In this document: positions 8,720-17,192 of the stretch, one piece after another
How positions within the stretch are numbered: position 1 is the first letter of the stretch
Layout of the letters: each line of letters begins with the position of its first letter
Assembly: GCF_900104025.1 (NCBI RefSeq)
Contig: NZ_FNIQ01000009.1
Span: forward strand, 1-64,000
Length of the DNA stretch: 64,000 nucleotides
Reading direction: 5' to 3'
Source: Geodermatophilus sp. DSM 45219
GTDB taxonomy: Bacteria; Actinomycetota; Actinomycetes; Mycobacteriales; Geodermatophilaceae
Notes under the pieces: model-generated
Seen by the model: only the letters and a program-made list of their open reading frames with translations
What the model was told of the DNA's origin: nothing
The model's database searches: none
Position numbers and translations under genes: made by a program

Positions 8720-11635
8720 ATGAGCCAGACGGCCGACCAGCCGAGTGTCGAGCAGCCGGTGGGCGACGGGGTGGGTGGGGAGACACCCCCGCACCGCTAC
8801 ACGCCCGCCCTGGCGCAGCGGATCGAGCTCGCGTGGCAGGACCGCTGGGCGGCCGAGGGGACGTTCCACACCCCGAACCCCGTCGGCCGGCTGAGCCAGG
8901 GCTTCGAACGGGTCGCCGACCGGCCCAAGTACTTCGTGATGGACATGTTCCCGTACCCCTCGGGTGCGGGCCTGCACGTCGGCCACCCGCTGGGCTACCT
9001 GGGCACCGACGTCACCAGCCGGTTCCGCCGGATGGACGGCGCCAACGTGCTGCACCCGATGGGCTACGACGCCTTCGGCCTGCCCGCCGAGCAGTACGCC
9101 GTCCAGACCGGGCAGCACCCGCGGGTCACCACCGAGGCCAACATCGCGGCCATCCGGGCCCAGCTGCGCCGCCTGGGCGTCGACCACGACGACCGCCGCA
9201 GCTTCGCCACGATCGACCCGGGCTACTACAAGTGGACCCAGTGGATCTTCCTGCAGATCTTCGGCTCCTGGTTCGACGAGTCCGCCGGCAGGGCGCGGCG
9301 GATCGAGGAGCTGGTCGCCGAGCTGGACGCCGGTACCCGCGAGCCGGCGCCGGGTACCAACGACACCGGCCGGCCGTGGGCCGAGCTGGACGACGTCGAA
9401 CGGCGGCGGGTCGTCGACGCGCACCGGCTGGCCTACCTGCACCAGGCGCCGGTCAACTGGTGCCCGGGGCTGGGCACGGTGCTGTCCAACGAGGAGGTCA
9501 CGCCCGACGGGCGCTCCGAGCGCGGCAACTTCCCGGTGTTCCGGCGCCCGCTCACCCAGTGGATGATGCGGATCACCGCCTACGCCGACCGGCTGCTGGA
9601 CGACCTGGACCGGCTGGACTGGTCGGACTCGCTGAAGCTGATGCAGCGCAACTGGATCGGCCGCTCGACCGGTGCGCGGATCGGCTTCTCCTGCGGCAGC
9701 GAGACGATCGAGGTATTCACCACCCGGCCGGACACGCTGTTCGGTGCGACCTACATGGTCCTGGCACCGGAGCACCCGCTGGTCGGGTCGCTGACCGCCG
9801 CCGCCTGGCCGGACGGGACCGACCCGCGGTGGACCGGGGGAGCGCCGACCCCGGCGGAGGCGGTGCGCGAGTACCAGCGGCAGGCCTCCCGCCGCTCGGA
9901 GCTGGACCGGCAGGACGCCGGCCGCGAGAAGACCGGCGTCTGGCTGGGCGTCACCGCGGTCGACCCGGTGAACGGCCGCGAGCTGCCGGTGTTCATCGCC
10001 GACTACGTGCTGACCGGCTACGGCACCGGCGCGATCATGGCGGTGCCCGGCGAGGACCAGCGGGACTGGGACTTCGCCGAGGCCTTCGGGCTGCCCGTCG
10101 TCCGCACGGTCCAGCCGCCGGCCGACTGGGACGGCGGTGCGTACACCGGCGCCGGCGCGATGATCAACTCCTCCAACGACGAGATCTCCCTGGACGGCCT
10201 GGACAAGGCCACCGCGATCGCCACCATCACCGACTGGCTGGTCGAGCACGGCCACGGCGAGGCGACGACCACGTACAAGCTGCGTGACTGGCTGTTCAGC
10301 CGGCAGCGCTACTGGGGTGAGCCGTTCCCGATCGTCTACGCCATCGACGGGGACGACGCCGACCTGCCGGTCGCCGTCCCGGACCCGATGCTGCCGGTGC
10401 TGCTGCCCGAGGTCGACGACTACTCGCCGAAGACCTTCGCCGACGACGACGCCGACTCCGCCCCGGAGCCGCCGCTGTCGCGGGCGACGGAGTGGACGAC
10501 GGTCGAGCTGGACCTGGGTGACGGCCCGCGGAAGTACCGCCGCGAGACCAACACGATGCCGAACTGGGCCGGGTCGTGCTGGTACTACCTGCGCTACCTG
10601 GACCCGGGCGACGACACGCAGATGGTCGACCCCGAGCTGGAGCGGTACTGGCTGGGGCCCCGCGGGGACGGCGACGTCGGCGGCGTGGACCTGTACGTCG
10701 GCGGGGTCGAGCACGCCGTGCTGCACCTGCTGTACGCCCGGTTCTGGCACAAGGTGCTGCACGACCTGGGGTACGTCTCCAGCGAGGAGCCGTTCCGCCG
10801 GCTGGTCAACCAGGGCTACATCTCGGCGTTCGCGTACACCGACGAGCGCGGCTTCTACGTGCCCGCCGCCGAGGTGGAGGAGAAGGACGGCCGGTTCTTC
10901 CACGACGGTGCCGAGGTCAACCGCGAGTACGGCAAGATCGGCAAGAGCCTGAAGAACATGGTCACGCCGGACGAGATGATCGGCGCCTACGGGGCCGACA
11001 CCTTCCGCGTGTACGAGATGTCGACCGGACCGCTGGACCAGTCGCGGCCGTGGGAGACCAAGGCCGTCGTGGGCTCGCAGCGGCTGCTGCAGCGGATCTG
11101 GCGGGTCGTCGTCGACGAGCAGTCCGGCGCGGTGCGGGCCGCCGAGGTGGAGCCCGGCGAGGAGACGCTGCGGGCGCTGCACCGGACGATCGCCGGGGTG
11201 CGCGACGGGTTCGCCACCCTGCGGTTCAACATCGCGATCGCGCGGATCACCGAGCTGACCAACCACCTGACGGCTGCCTACGGGGCGGACTCCCCGGTGC
11301 CGCGGTCGGTCGCCGAGCCGCTGGTGCTGATGGTCGCGCCGCTGGCCCCGCACATCGCCGAGGAGCTGTGGTCGCGGCTGGGCCACGGTCAGTCCCTGGC
11401 CTGGGCGCCGTTCCCGGAGGCCGACGAGCGCTGGCTGGTCGAGGACACCGTGCAGGTCGCCGTCCAGGTCAACGGCAAGGTGCGCGCGCAGGTGGGCGTG
11501 CCGGCCGCCGCCGACGCCGCCGCCCTGGAGGCCGCCGCCCGCGCCGACGAGAAGGTCGCCGCCCAGCTGGCCGGGAAGACGGTGCGCCGGGTGGTCGCCG
11601 TCCCCGGCCGGCTGGTCAACTTCGTCGTCGGCTGA
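8720..11635 (+). CDS. leuS: Leucyl-tRNA synthetase
   Basis: Class Ia aminoacyl-tRNA synthetase charging tRNA-Leu. The 971-aa protein has the HIGH-type motif HVGHPLGY within [12 protein letters not shown], the CP1 editing domain ([19 protein letters not shown]), the WCPGLGTVL segment, tryptophan-rich SCWYYLRY, the KMSKS-type loop [10 protein letters not shown], and an anticodon-binding and C-terminal domain ending in [20 protein letters not shown] start preceded by AGGAGCACCGACG. It stands alone between the GGDEF-EAL gene and lipB, controlled by the leader and terminator upstream. Length and motifs are normal for actinobacterial LeuS. Confidence 0.98.
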   Translation: MSQTADQPSVEQPVGDGVGGETPPHRYTPALAQRIELAWQDRWAAEGTFHTPNPVGRLSQGFERVADRPKYFVMDMFPYPSGAGLHVGHPLGYLGTDVTSRFRRMDGANVLHPMGYDAFGLPAEQYAVQTGQHPRVTTEANIAAIRAQLRRLGVDHDDRRSFATIDPGYYKWTQWIFLQIFGSWFDESAGRARRIEELVAELDAGTREPAPGTNDTGRPWAELDDVERRRVVDAHRLAYLHQAPVNWCPGLGTVLSNEEVTPDGRSERGNFPVFRRPLTQWMMRITAYADRLLDDLDRLDWSDSLKLMQRNWIGRSTGARIGFSCGSETIEVFTTRPDTLFGATYMVLAPEHPLVGSLTAAAWPDGTDPRWTGGAPTPAEAVREYQRQASRRSELDRQDAGREKTGVWLGVTAVDPVNGRELPVFIADYVLTGYGTGAIMAVPGEDQRDWDFAEAFGLPVVRTVQPPADWDGGAYTGAGAMINSSNDEISLDGLDKATAIATITDWLVEHGHGEATTTYKLRDWLFSRQRYWGEPFPIVYAIDGDDADLPVAVPDPMLPVLLPEVDDYSPKTFADDDADSAPEPPLSRATEWTTVELDLGDGPRKYRRETNTMPNWAGSCWYYLRYLDPGDDTQMVDPELERYWLGPRGDGDVGGVDLYVGGVEHAVLHLLYARFWHKVLHDLGYVSSEEPFRRLVNQGYISAFAYTDERGFYVPAAEVEEKDGRFFHDGAEVNREYGKIGKSLKNMVTPDEMIGAYGADTFRVYEMSTGPLDQSRPWETKAVVGSQRLLQRIWRVVVDEQSGAVRAAEVEPGEETLRALHRTIAGVRDGFATLRFNIAIARITELTNHLTAAYGADSPVPRSVAEPLVLMVAPLAPHIAEELWSRLGHGQSLAWAPFPEADERWLVEDTVQVAVQVNGKVRAQVGVPAAADAAALEAAARADEKVAAQLAGKTVRRVVAVPGRLVNFVVG

Positions 11636-11637
11636 AA

Positions 11638-11696
11638 GAGGACCTCCCTGCCCCCCACCGCTCGCACGCTCGCGGCGGGCCCCTGCAAGGAGGCCG
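11638..11696. repeat. GC-rich intergenic hairpin repeat R3
   Basis: gacctccctgccccccaccgctcgc...gcggcgggcccctgcaaggaggcc between convergent leuS and lipB. One mismatch in the outer arms; right end abuts the lipB stop codon. Confidence 0.6.
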
Positions 11697-12341
11697 TCAG
11701 GCGGGGACGCTCGCTCCCGTCAGGACGGTGCGCATCGCCGCCTCGACGGCGTCGACGACCTCGGCCACGGGGACGTCGCGACCGAGCTCGGTCGTGAGCG
11801 AGGTGGCACCGGCGTCCACGATCCCGCAGGGGATCATGTTGCCGAACGCCGACATGTCGGGGTCGCAGTTGAGCGCGAACCCGTGCATGGTCACGCCCCT
11901 GGCCACCCGGACCCCGATGGCGGCGACCTTGCGGTCCGGACCCCTGTCGTCGGCCCGCACCCACACGCCGCTGCGGTCCTCGACCCGCTCGGTGGCCAGG
12001 CCGAGACCGTCGCACACGTCGATGAGCGCCGCCTCCAGGCGCCGCACGTGGGCGACGACGTCGACCGGGTCGGCCAACCGGACGATCGGGTAGCCGACGA
12101 GCTGACCCGGGCCGTGCCAGGTGATCTTGCCGCCGCGGTCCACGTCGATGACGGGCGTGCCGTCGAAGGGCCGCTCGTGCGGCTTGGTGCGCTTGCCCGC
12201 GGTGTACACCGGCGGGTGCTCCAGCAGCAGCAGCGTGTCGGGGCCCTCGCCGGCGACCCGGGCCGCGTGCAGCTCGCGCTGCACCGCCCATGCCTCCTCG
12301 TAGGGGACCATGCCTGCCCGGACGACCTGCAGCTCGCTCAC
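11697..12341 (-). CDS. lipB: Octanoyl-[acyl carrier protein]:protein octanoyltransferase
   Basis: Transfers octanoyl from ACP to the lipoyl domain lysine, the step before LipA. The 214-aa protein has the LipB signature [17 protein letters not shown] (69-85) and both catalytic residues: Lys138 in KVAAIGVR and Cys172 in MIPCGI. GTG start with TAGGCT 6 nt upstream. Its target lysines are present in the E2 at 17.2-19.1 kb (Lys43 and Lys182). It is separated from lipA by about 7.4 kb of inserted genes. Confidence 0.97.
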   Translation of the reverse strand: MSELQVVRAGMVPYEEAWAVQRELHAARVAGEGPDTLLLLEHPPVYTAGKRTKPHERPFDGTPVIDVDRGGKITWHGPGQLVGYPIVRLADPVDVVAHVRRLEAALIDVCDGLGLATERVEDRSGVWVRADDRGPDRKVAAIGVRVARGVTMHGFALNCDPDMSAFGNMIPCGIVDAGATSLTTELGRDVPVAEVVDAVEAAMRTVLTGASVPA

Positions 12342-12347
12342 CGGACC

Positions 12348-12353
12348 AGCCTA
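12348..12353 (-). promoter_or_regulatory. Candidate -10, leaderless lipB
   Basis: TAGGCT on the minus strand, 6 nt before the lipB GTG. Confidence 0.45.
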
Positions 12354-12355
12354 GG

Positions 12356-12412
12356 CCCCCTCCCGGGCACCGCCCCGAGCTGGCGAGGGGTGGGGAGGAG
12401 GGGGTCCTTCAT
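12356..12412. repeat. GC-rich intergenic hairpin repeat R4 (degenerate type B)
   Basis: ccccctcccgggcaccgccccgagctggcgaggggtggggaggagggggtccttca between lipB and pepE. CCCCTCC pairs with GGAGGGGG; the copy lacks the clean type B arms. Confidence 0.4.
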
Positions 12413-13152
12413 CAGCGGAGCCGGCGGGGGTCGATGCGGGTCTCGACCGCGGTGCCGTCGGGCCCCCGCTCCACGCGGTAGGCGGCCTTGTCCGGCCGGT
12501 CGGCGACGGCCTCCACCAGCTCGGTGCCGCGGTACACCAGCCCCACGCCGTCGTCGGTGGCGTGCCCGCCGGGCAGCGTGCCGTCGGCGACGAGCCGGTG
12601 GTAGAGCGGGCGGCGCTGCTCCTCGGAGTCGTGGTGGACGCCGTTGGAGGTCGGGATCAGCCCCAGCCCGTCGGTCACCGGGCGCAGGTCGGGGCCGTAG
12701 GAGTCGGTGGTGCCGCCGACGTGCCAGCACAGCGACCCGGCCGACACCCCGCCCAGCACGACACCGGCCTCCCACACCTCGCGGAAGACCTCATCCAGTC
12801 CGTGCACCCGCCACACCGCCAGCAGGTTGGCCACGCTGCCGCCGCCGACCCAGACCACGTCCTGGGCCAGCAGGTGCGCGCGGACGTCGGGCACGGTGGG
12901 CATCGGGAACAGGCTCAGGTGGCTGACCTGCACGCCGCTGCCCGCGAACGCGCCGTAGACGCCGGCCACCCGCACGGGGTCGTCACCGGTGGCGGTGCCG
13001 AGGTAGCACAGCCGCGGCCGCGCCGGGGCCCCGGCCAGCTCGAAGGCGAGGTCGAAGACCGGACCCGGCGCCCAGTCGTAGGGGCCGCGGCGGCGGGAGT
13101 CGAACCCGATGCTGGTCGCCAGGATGGTCGGGGCGGTCGCGGGCACGGTCAA
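12412..13152 (-). CDS. pepE: Peptidase E family (S51) protein
   Basis: A 246-aa cytoplasmic serine peptidase of family S51 (dipeptidase E / cyanophycinase fold). The nucleophile elbow GGVSAGSLCW gives Ser138; VWVGGGSVANLLAVW and the later GLGLIPTSNGVHHD segment, with downstream acidic and His residues, are conserved. Characterised PepE hydrolyses dipeptides with N-terminal Asp; specificity here is inferred. It overlaps the upstream FAD gene by 4 bp (TTGA), so translation is probably coupled. The start could be TTG 13152 or GTG 13146. Confidence 0.85.
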   Translation of the reverse strand: MTVPATAPTILATSIGFDSRRRGPYDWAPGPVFDLAFELAGAPARPRLCYLGTATGDDPVRVAGVYGAFAGSGVQVSHLSLFPMPTVPDVRAHLLAQDVVWVGGGSVANLLAVWRVHGLDEVFREVWEAGVVLGGVSAGSLCWHVGGTTDSYGPDLRPVTDGLGLIPTSNGVHHDSEEQRRPLYHRLVADGTLPGGHATDDGVGLVYRGTELVEAVADRPDKAAYRVERGPDGTAVETRIDPRRLR

Positions 13153-14393
13153 GCAGCTCCTCGCCGGTCGGGGGCCAGGAGGCGCAGGACGGCGCGCGCG
13201 GCCCGCGCCCCGCTGGCCATCGCGCCCTGGATGGACGGGGTGTCACGGTGGTCGCCGGCCACGTACAGCCCGCCGCCGAGGTCGACCGGCTGCCGCAGGC
13301 GCAGCGGCGGGACGGCGGCCGGCTGGGCCCGCGGCACGGTGACCGAGGTGAGGTGCTCCAGGTCGCCGGGGCCGACCCCGTGCAGGGCGGCCACCTCGGC
13401 GCGGACGTCGTCCTCGCGGGTGGGCGCCAGGCTGGAGCTGGCGACCAGCGCCCGGCCGTCGGGGGCGTAGGCGGGCTGGGCGTCGGTGAGCACGGCGCTG
13501 TTGACCAGCCGCCCGCCCGGCGTGCCGAGCACGAGCAGCGGCTCGCCGGTCGGGGAGGCGGGCAGCACGTGCAGGTGCGTGGTGACCTGCCGGGGTGCGG
13601 TGGCCGTGAGCCCGGGGACCAGCGCGGCAGCCGTGTCGGGGTCGGTGGCCACGACCACCGCGTCGGCACGGGTGCGCCCGGCGTCCGTGGTCACCCCGTC
13701 GCCGGCCACGGCGCCGACCCGGACACCGAGGTGCACCCGCTCGGCACCGACCCGGCCGGCCAGCTGCTCGCCGACCGCCTGCATCCCGCGGGCCGGCAGG
13801 CCGATCGCCCCGCGGGCGAAGCTGCGCCAGAGCAGGTCCAGGTAGCGGCTGGAGGTCTCCAGCCGGTCCTCGAGCAGCACCCCGGCGAGGAACGGCCGGA
13901 AGAATCGCTCCAGCGCGGTGTCACCGACGCCCGCCCGCCGCAGCCGCTCCTCGGCGGTGGTCTCCTCCTCGCGCAGCAGCCGGCCGACGGGCGCGTACCC
14001 GGCCCGGGCCGAGTACGCGGCGACGGCGGCCTTGGCCAGCGGGGACCCGATGGGCGCCCGCAGCGTGTCGAGGACCGTCGTGGGCCGCCGCCGCGGATCG
14101 ACCACGCGGTACCGGCGGCCCTCGACCCGCACCGCCGCGCCCGGCCAGAACCAGCCGAGGTCGAGCGCCGCCAGGTCGAGGTCGGCAGCGCGCGGGTAGC
14201 CGGTGTTGAGCACCTGGAAGCCGCGGTCGACGACGAACCCGTCGACCCGCTCGGTGGCCAGCCGCCCGCCGGCGTGCCCCGCCGCCTCGGCGACGTGCAC
14301 GTCGAGGCCCGCGTCGCGCAGCCGGACCGCGGCGGACAGCCCGGCCAGCCCCGCGCCGACGACGACGACCTGGGCGCGGGCGGGCAGCGGCAT
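13149..14393 (-). CDS. FAD-dependent amine-oxidase/phytoene-desaturase-like oxidoreductase
   Basis: A 414-aa flavoprotein. The N-terminus has a dinucleotide-binding Rossmann motif (VVVVGAGLAGLSAAVRLRDAG) followed by the second FAD signature GGRLATERVDGFVVDRGFQV; the C-terminus has the FAD-closing GGGLYVAGDHRDTPSIQGAMASG. This is the amine oxidase / phytoene dehydrogenase / protoporphyrinogen oxidase superfamily. No carotenoid genes are adjacent, so the substrate cannot be named. It forms a two-gene operon with pepE. ATG start with TAGGTT 7 nt upstream. Confidence 0.85.
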   Translation of the reverse strand: MPLPARAQVVVVGAGLAGLSAAVRLRDAGLDVHVAEAAGHAGGRLATERVDGFVVDRGFQVLNTGYPRAADLDLAALDLGWFWPGAAVRVEGRRYRVVDPRRRPTTVLDTLRAPIGSPLAKAAVAAYSARAGYAPVGRLLREEETTAEERLRRAGVGDTALERFFRPFLAGVLLEDRLETSSRYLDLLWRSFARGAIGLPARGMQAVGEQLAGRVGAERVHLGVRVGAVAGDGVTTDAGRTRADAVVVATDPDTAAALVPGLTATAPRQVTTHLHVLPASPTGEPLLVLGTPGGRLVNSAVLTDAQPAYAPDGRALVASSSLAPTREDDVRAEVAALHGVGPGDLEHLTSVTVPRAQPAAVPPLRLRQPVDLGGGLYVAGDHRDTPSIQGAMASGARAARAVLRLLAPDRRGAA

Positions 14394-14400
14394 GGCTCCG

Positions 14401-14406
14401 AACCTA
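14401..14406 (-). promoter_or_regulatory. Candidate -10, leaderless FAD oxidoreductase gene
   Basis: TAGGTT on the minus strand, 7 nt before the ATG at 14393. Confidence 0.45.
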
Positions 14407-14411
14407 GTAGC

Positions 14412-14523
14412 AGGACCCTCCTGCCCCCCCGCCCCTCGCAGGATCGCGCCAGGCCCCGTCCAGCGGCTCGCCGCGAGCTTGCGAGTGGTGAGTGGGACGG
14501 GGTCCTTCTGCCTGCAGGCGGGC
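14412..14523. repeat. Composite intergenic repeat R5 (type B copy inside a type A copy)
   Basis: The outer element starts aggaccctcctgccccccc and appears to resume at ctgcaggcgggcc (14511-14523). An inner type B element, ggccccgtcc...ggacggggtcctt, occupies 14452-14507. The composite lies in a divergent promoter region, so it cannot be only a gene-end terminator. Confidence 0.55.
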
Positions 14524-14574
14524 CATCGGAGCGGGGCCTGTGGACGGCGCCGGCGGCGATGTCGTCCGGCCGCT

Positions 14575-14580
14575 TACGGT
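14575..14580 (+). promoter_or_regulatory. Candidate -10, leaderless kinase gene
   Basis: TACGGT, 7 nt before the ATG at 14588; it supports that start over an earlier in-frame GTG. Confidence 0.45.
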
Positions 14581-14587
14581 GCCCGCC

Positions 14588-16207
14588 ATGCCGTCGCCCC
14601 CGCCCGCGCCCGTCGTCCCCGGCTACCGGCTCGAGGAACTGCTCGGCCGCGGCGGGTCCGGCGAGGTGTGGCGGGCCGTGCCGCGGGCGGGGGGCGAGCC
14701 GGTGGCGGTGAAGCTGCTGGTCGCCGGGGACGCGGAGCGGCAGGCCCGCGAGGCGGCGCTGCTGGGGGAGCTCGACCACCCGCACCTGGTGCGGCTGCAC
14801 GAGGTCGTCCACGAGCCGCGCCGCGGCGGGCAGCCGCGCGTGGCGCTGGTGCTCGACCTGCTGGGCGGCGGCAGCCTGGCCGCGCTGCTGGCCCGGCGTG
14901 GCCGGCTGCGGCCGGGTGAGGTGGTGACCGCCCTCGCGCCGGTGGCCGCCGCGCTCGCGCACGCCCACGAGCGCGGGGTGGTGCACGGCGACCTCTCCCC
15001 GGGCAACGTCGTCTTCACCGCCGAGGGACGGCCGGTGCTCACCGACCTGGGCGTGGCGCGGGTGCTGGGGGAGGAGGCCGCCGGCGAGGTGACCCCGGCC
15101 TACGTCGACCCGACGGTGGCCCGCGGCGGCGCCCCCGGGCCGGCGTCGGACGTCTTCGGGGTCGCGGCCGCGGCCTTCCACGCGCTGACGGGGGTGGCGC
15201 CGTGGAACGGCGCGACGCCCGCCGACACGCTCCGGGTGGCCGCGGACGGCGTCCTGCCCGACCTCGCCGAGCTCGCGCCGGACGCCCCGGCCGAGCTGCT
15301 GGAGGTGCTCGCCCGCGGTCTCTCGCCGGACCCGCACGACCGCGGCTCGGCGGCCGCCTTCGCCCTGGACCTCCGGCACGCCTGCCGCCCGGAGCCGGTG
15401 CGGCTGCCGCGGGCCGGGGTGCCCGACGAGGAGCTCGCGCGCACCGGCCGCGGTCCGCGCACCGAACTGACCCACCAGGTCCCGGGCCGGCACCGGCGGG
15501 CAGGGGCAGCGCCGCCCGAGGCGCGGGCCGGCCTGGCCGCCCGCATCTCCGCCGCGGGCCCGGTGCTGCGCCGGGCCGGCGTGCTGGCCACGGTCGCCGC
15601 GGTCCTCGGCGGGCTGCTGTGGCTGGGCGTCACCTGGGGGCGCGACCCGGCGGCGCCCGCCGCGGAACCGGCGGTCCTCGCCGGCCGCGCCGCCGGCGCC
15701 CCGCACACGCCCGGGCCGACGACACCGTCGGTACCGGTGCCCGCCCCGGCGCCGGCACCCGCCCCGGCGACGACACCAGCCCCGGGGACGCCGCCCGCCG
15801 TCGTGCCCGAGGCGGACTGGGCGAGCCGGCTCGACGCCCTCTACGACCTCCGGGCCGAGGCGCTGTCGACCGGCTCGGCGGCGCTGCTCGACGGCGTGCA
15901 CCTGCCCGGCAGCGCCCTGCTCGCCGCCGACCGGGACACCGTGGCCGCCCTCGCGGCAGCGGGGGAGACGCTGCGCGGCTTCGCCCCGGAGGTGGTCGGC
16001 GTGGCCGTGCTGGAGGAGGCGCCCGACGGTGAGCAGGTGACCCTGCGGGTGGTCGACCGGTGGCCGGCGTACGAGGTGGTGCCGGCGGCCGCCCCTGGCG
16101 GGCCGGCGCTGCGCCCCGTGCCAGGACGCGGCGAGGTGGAGGTGCGGATGACGCTGGCGATCAGCGACGGCGGGTGGCGGATCGCCTCGGCCGAACGGGT
16201 GGCCTGA
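14588..16207 (+). CDS. Membrane serine/threonine protein kinase-like protein
   Basis: A 539-aa PknB-like layout: cytoplasmic kinase domain (about 10-270), a juxtamembrane linker, one transmembrane helix (VLATVAAVLGGLLWLGVTW, about 340-358), a Pro/Ala/Thr-rich stalk and an extracytoplasmic domain of about 130 aa. The Gly-rich loop LGRGGSGEV and Lys42 (VAVKLL) are present. The catalytic loop is HGDLSPGN (133-140): Asp135 and Asn140 are kept but the usual Lys (HRDLKPxN) is Ser137, and DFG is DLG (153-155). Phosphotransfer may be altered. No PASTA repeats are seen. Standalone gene convergent with the TIGR01777 gene 6 bp downstream. Confidence 0.85.
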   Translation: MPSPPPAPVVPGYRLEELLGRGGSGEVWRAVPRAGGEPVAVKLLVAGDAERQAREAALLGELDHPHLVRLHEVVHEPRRGGQPRVALVLDLLGGGSLAALLARRGRLRPGEVVTALAPVAAALAHAHERGVVHGDLSPGNVVFTAEGRPVLTDLGVARVLGEEAAGEVTPAYVDPTVARGGAPGPASDVFGVAAAAFHALTGVAPWNGATPADTLRVAADGVLPDLAELAPDAPAELLEVLARGLSPDPHDRGSAAAFALDLRHACRPEPVRLPRAGVPDEELARTGRGPRTELTHQVPGRHRRAGAAPPEARAGLAARISAAGPVLRRAGVLATVAAVLGGLLWLGVTWGRDPAAPAAEPAVLAGRAAGAPHTPGPTTPSVPVPAPAPAPAPATTPAPGTPPAVVPEADWASRLDALYDLRAEALSTGSAALLDGVHLPGSALLAADRDTVAALAAAGETLRGFAPEVVGVAVLEEAPDGEQVTLRVVDRWPAYEVVPAAAPGGPALRPVPGRGEVEVRMTLAISDGGWRIASAERVA

Positions 16208-16213
16208 CCGCCG

Positions 16214-17122
16214 TCAGCCGCGGTGCAGGGCCGCCCGGAGCGCCGCGTCGAGGTCGGGGTGGGTCCACCGGTAGCCCGCGCGCTCCAGCGCCGCCGGCAC
16301 CGCGCGCTGCCCGGCCAGCACGCTGGACCGGCCGAACTCCCCGAGCGCCAGGGAGAGCACCGGCCCGGGCACCGGCAGCAGGGCGGGCCGGTGCACCGCG
16401 GCGGCCAGGCGCCGGGCGAACTCGGCGTTGGTCACCGGCGCCGGCCCGGTGAGGTTGACCGGGCCGGAGACGTCGGCGGTGAGCAGGAAGCGGATCGCGC
16501 CCACCTCGTCGTCCAGGCTGATCCACGGCCAGTACTGCCGCCCCGAGCCCATCGGGCCCCCGAGGCCGGCCTTGAAGACCAGGCCCAGGATGCGCACCAG
16601 CATCGCGTCGCGGCCCACCACCAGGCCGGTGCGCAGGTGCACCACGCGCACGCCGGCGTCCTCCGCGGCGCGGGTGGCCGCTTCCCAGTCGACGCAGAGG
16701 CGGGCCAGGAAGTCGCTGCCCGGAGGCGCGTCCTCCTCGACCGGCCGCTCGCCCGTGTCGCCGTAGTAGCCGACCGCCGAGGCCGACAGCAGCACGCGCC
16801 GCCGCCCGGGCTCCGCGGTGGCGGCCGCGGCCAGCGCCTCGCTGACCGTGGCGGTGCTGTCCAGCCGGCTGGCGCGCAGCTGCTGCTTGTAGCCGGCGGT
16901 GAACGGTCGCGGCCGGATGGGGGTGCCCGCCAGGTTGACCACCGCGTCGACGTCGGCCAGCAGCGTCGGGTCGATCCGCCGGTGGGAGGGGTCCCAGCGG
17001 TGCTCGTCGGCGGTCCGCGGCGTCCGGCGGACCAGCCGCAGCACCTCGTGCCCGTCGGACCGCAGCGCGGCCACCAGGCCGGACCCGATCAGCCCCGAGG
17101 AGCCGGTGACCGCGACCTTCAT
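16214..17122 (-). CDS. TIGR01777 family SDR epimerase-like protein
   Basis: A 302-aa extended short-chain dehydrogenase with an N-terminal NAD(P)-binding motif VAVTGSSGLIGSGLVAAL, the family motif VVNLAGTPI, and SASAVGYYGDTG with the Tyr of the YxxxK region replaced by the YYGDTG pattern typical of TIGR01777 (E. coli YfcH, cyanobacterial SulA-like). Enzymatic function is not established. It sits immediately downstream of the E2 gene on the same strand, as does Rv2216 beside dlaT in M. tuberculosis. Good RBS (GGAGGAG) before the ATG. Confidence 0.88.
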   Translation of the reverse strand: MKVAVTGSSGLIGSGLVAALRSDGHEVLRLVRRTPRTADEHRWDPSHRRIDPTLLADVDAVVNLAGTPIRPRPFTAGYKQQLRASRLDSTATVSEALAAAATAEPGRRRVLLSASAVGYYGDTGERPVEEDAPPGSDFLARLCVDWEAATRAAEDAGVRVVHLRTGLVVGRDAMLVRILGLVFKAGLGGPMGSGRQYWPWISLDDEVGAIRFLLTADVSGPVNLTGPAPVTNAEFARRLAAAVHRPALLPVPGPVLSLALGEFGRSSVLAGQRAVPAALERAGYRWTHPDLDAALRAALHRG

Positions 17123-17148
17123 GTGTCTCCTCCAGGCAGGGCGGACGC

Positions 17149-17183
17149 GATCGGGGCCCCGGCGAAGCGCCGGGGCCCCGATC
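17149..17183 (-). terminator. Perfect 16-bp hairpin after the E2 gene
   Basis: GATCGGGGCCCCGGCG, loop AAG, CGCCGGGGCCCCGATC, starting 10 nt past the E2 stop codon. Very stable, no T-run; it separates the E2 gene from the SDR gene. Confidence 0.7.
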
Positions 17184-17192
17184 GGGGGTGGA

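Noticed and set aside
8480-11386. Upstream extension of the GGDEF-EAL frame through leuS (1725 residues in all)
   Set aside because: The extension is antisense to leuS and has no recognisable protein; only the part from 8479 down matches known domains.
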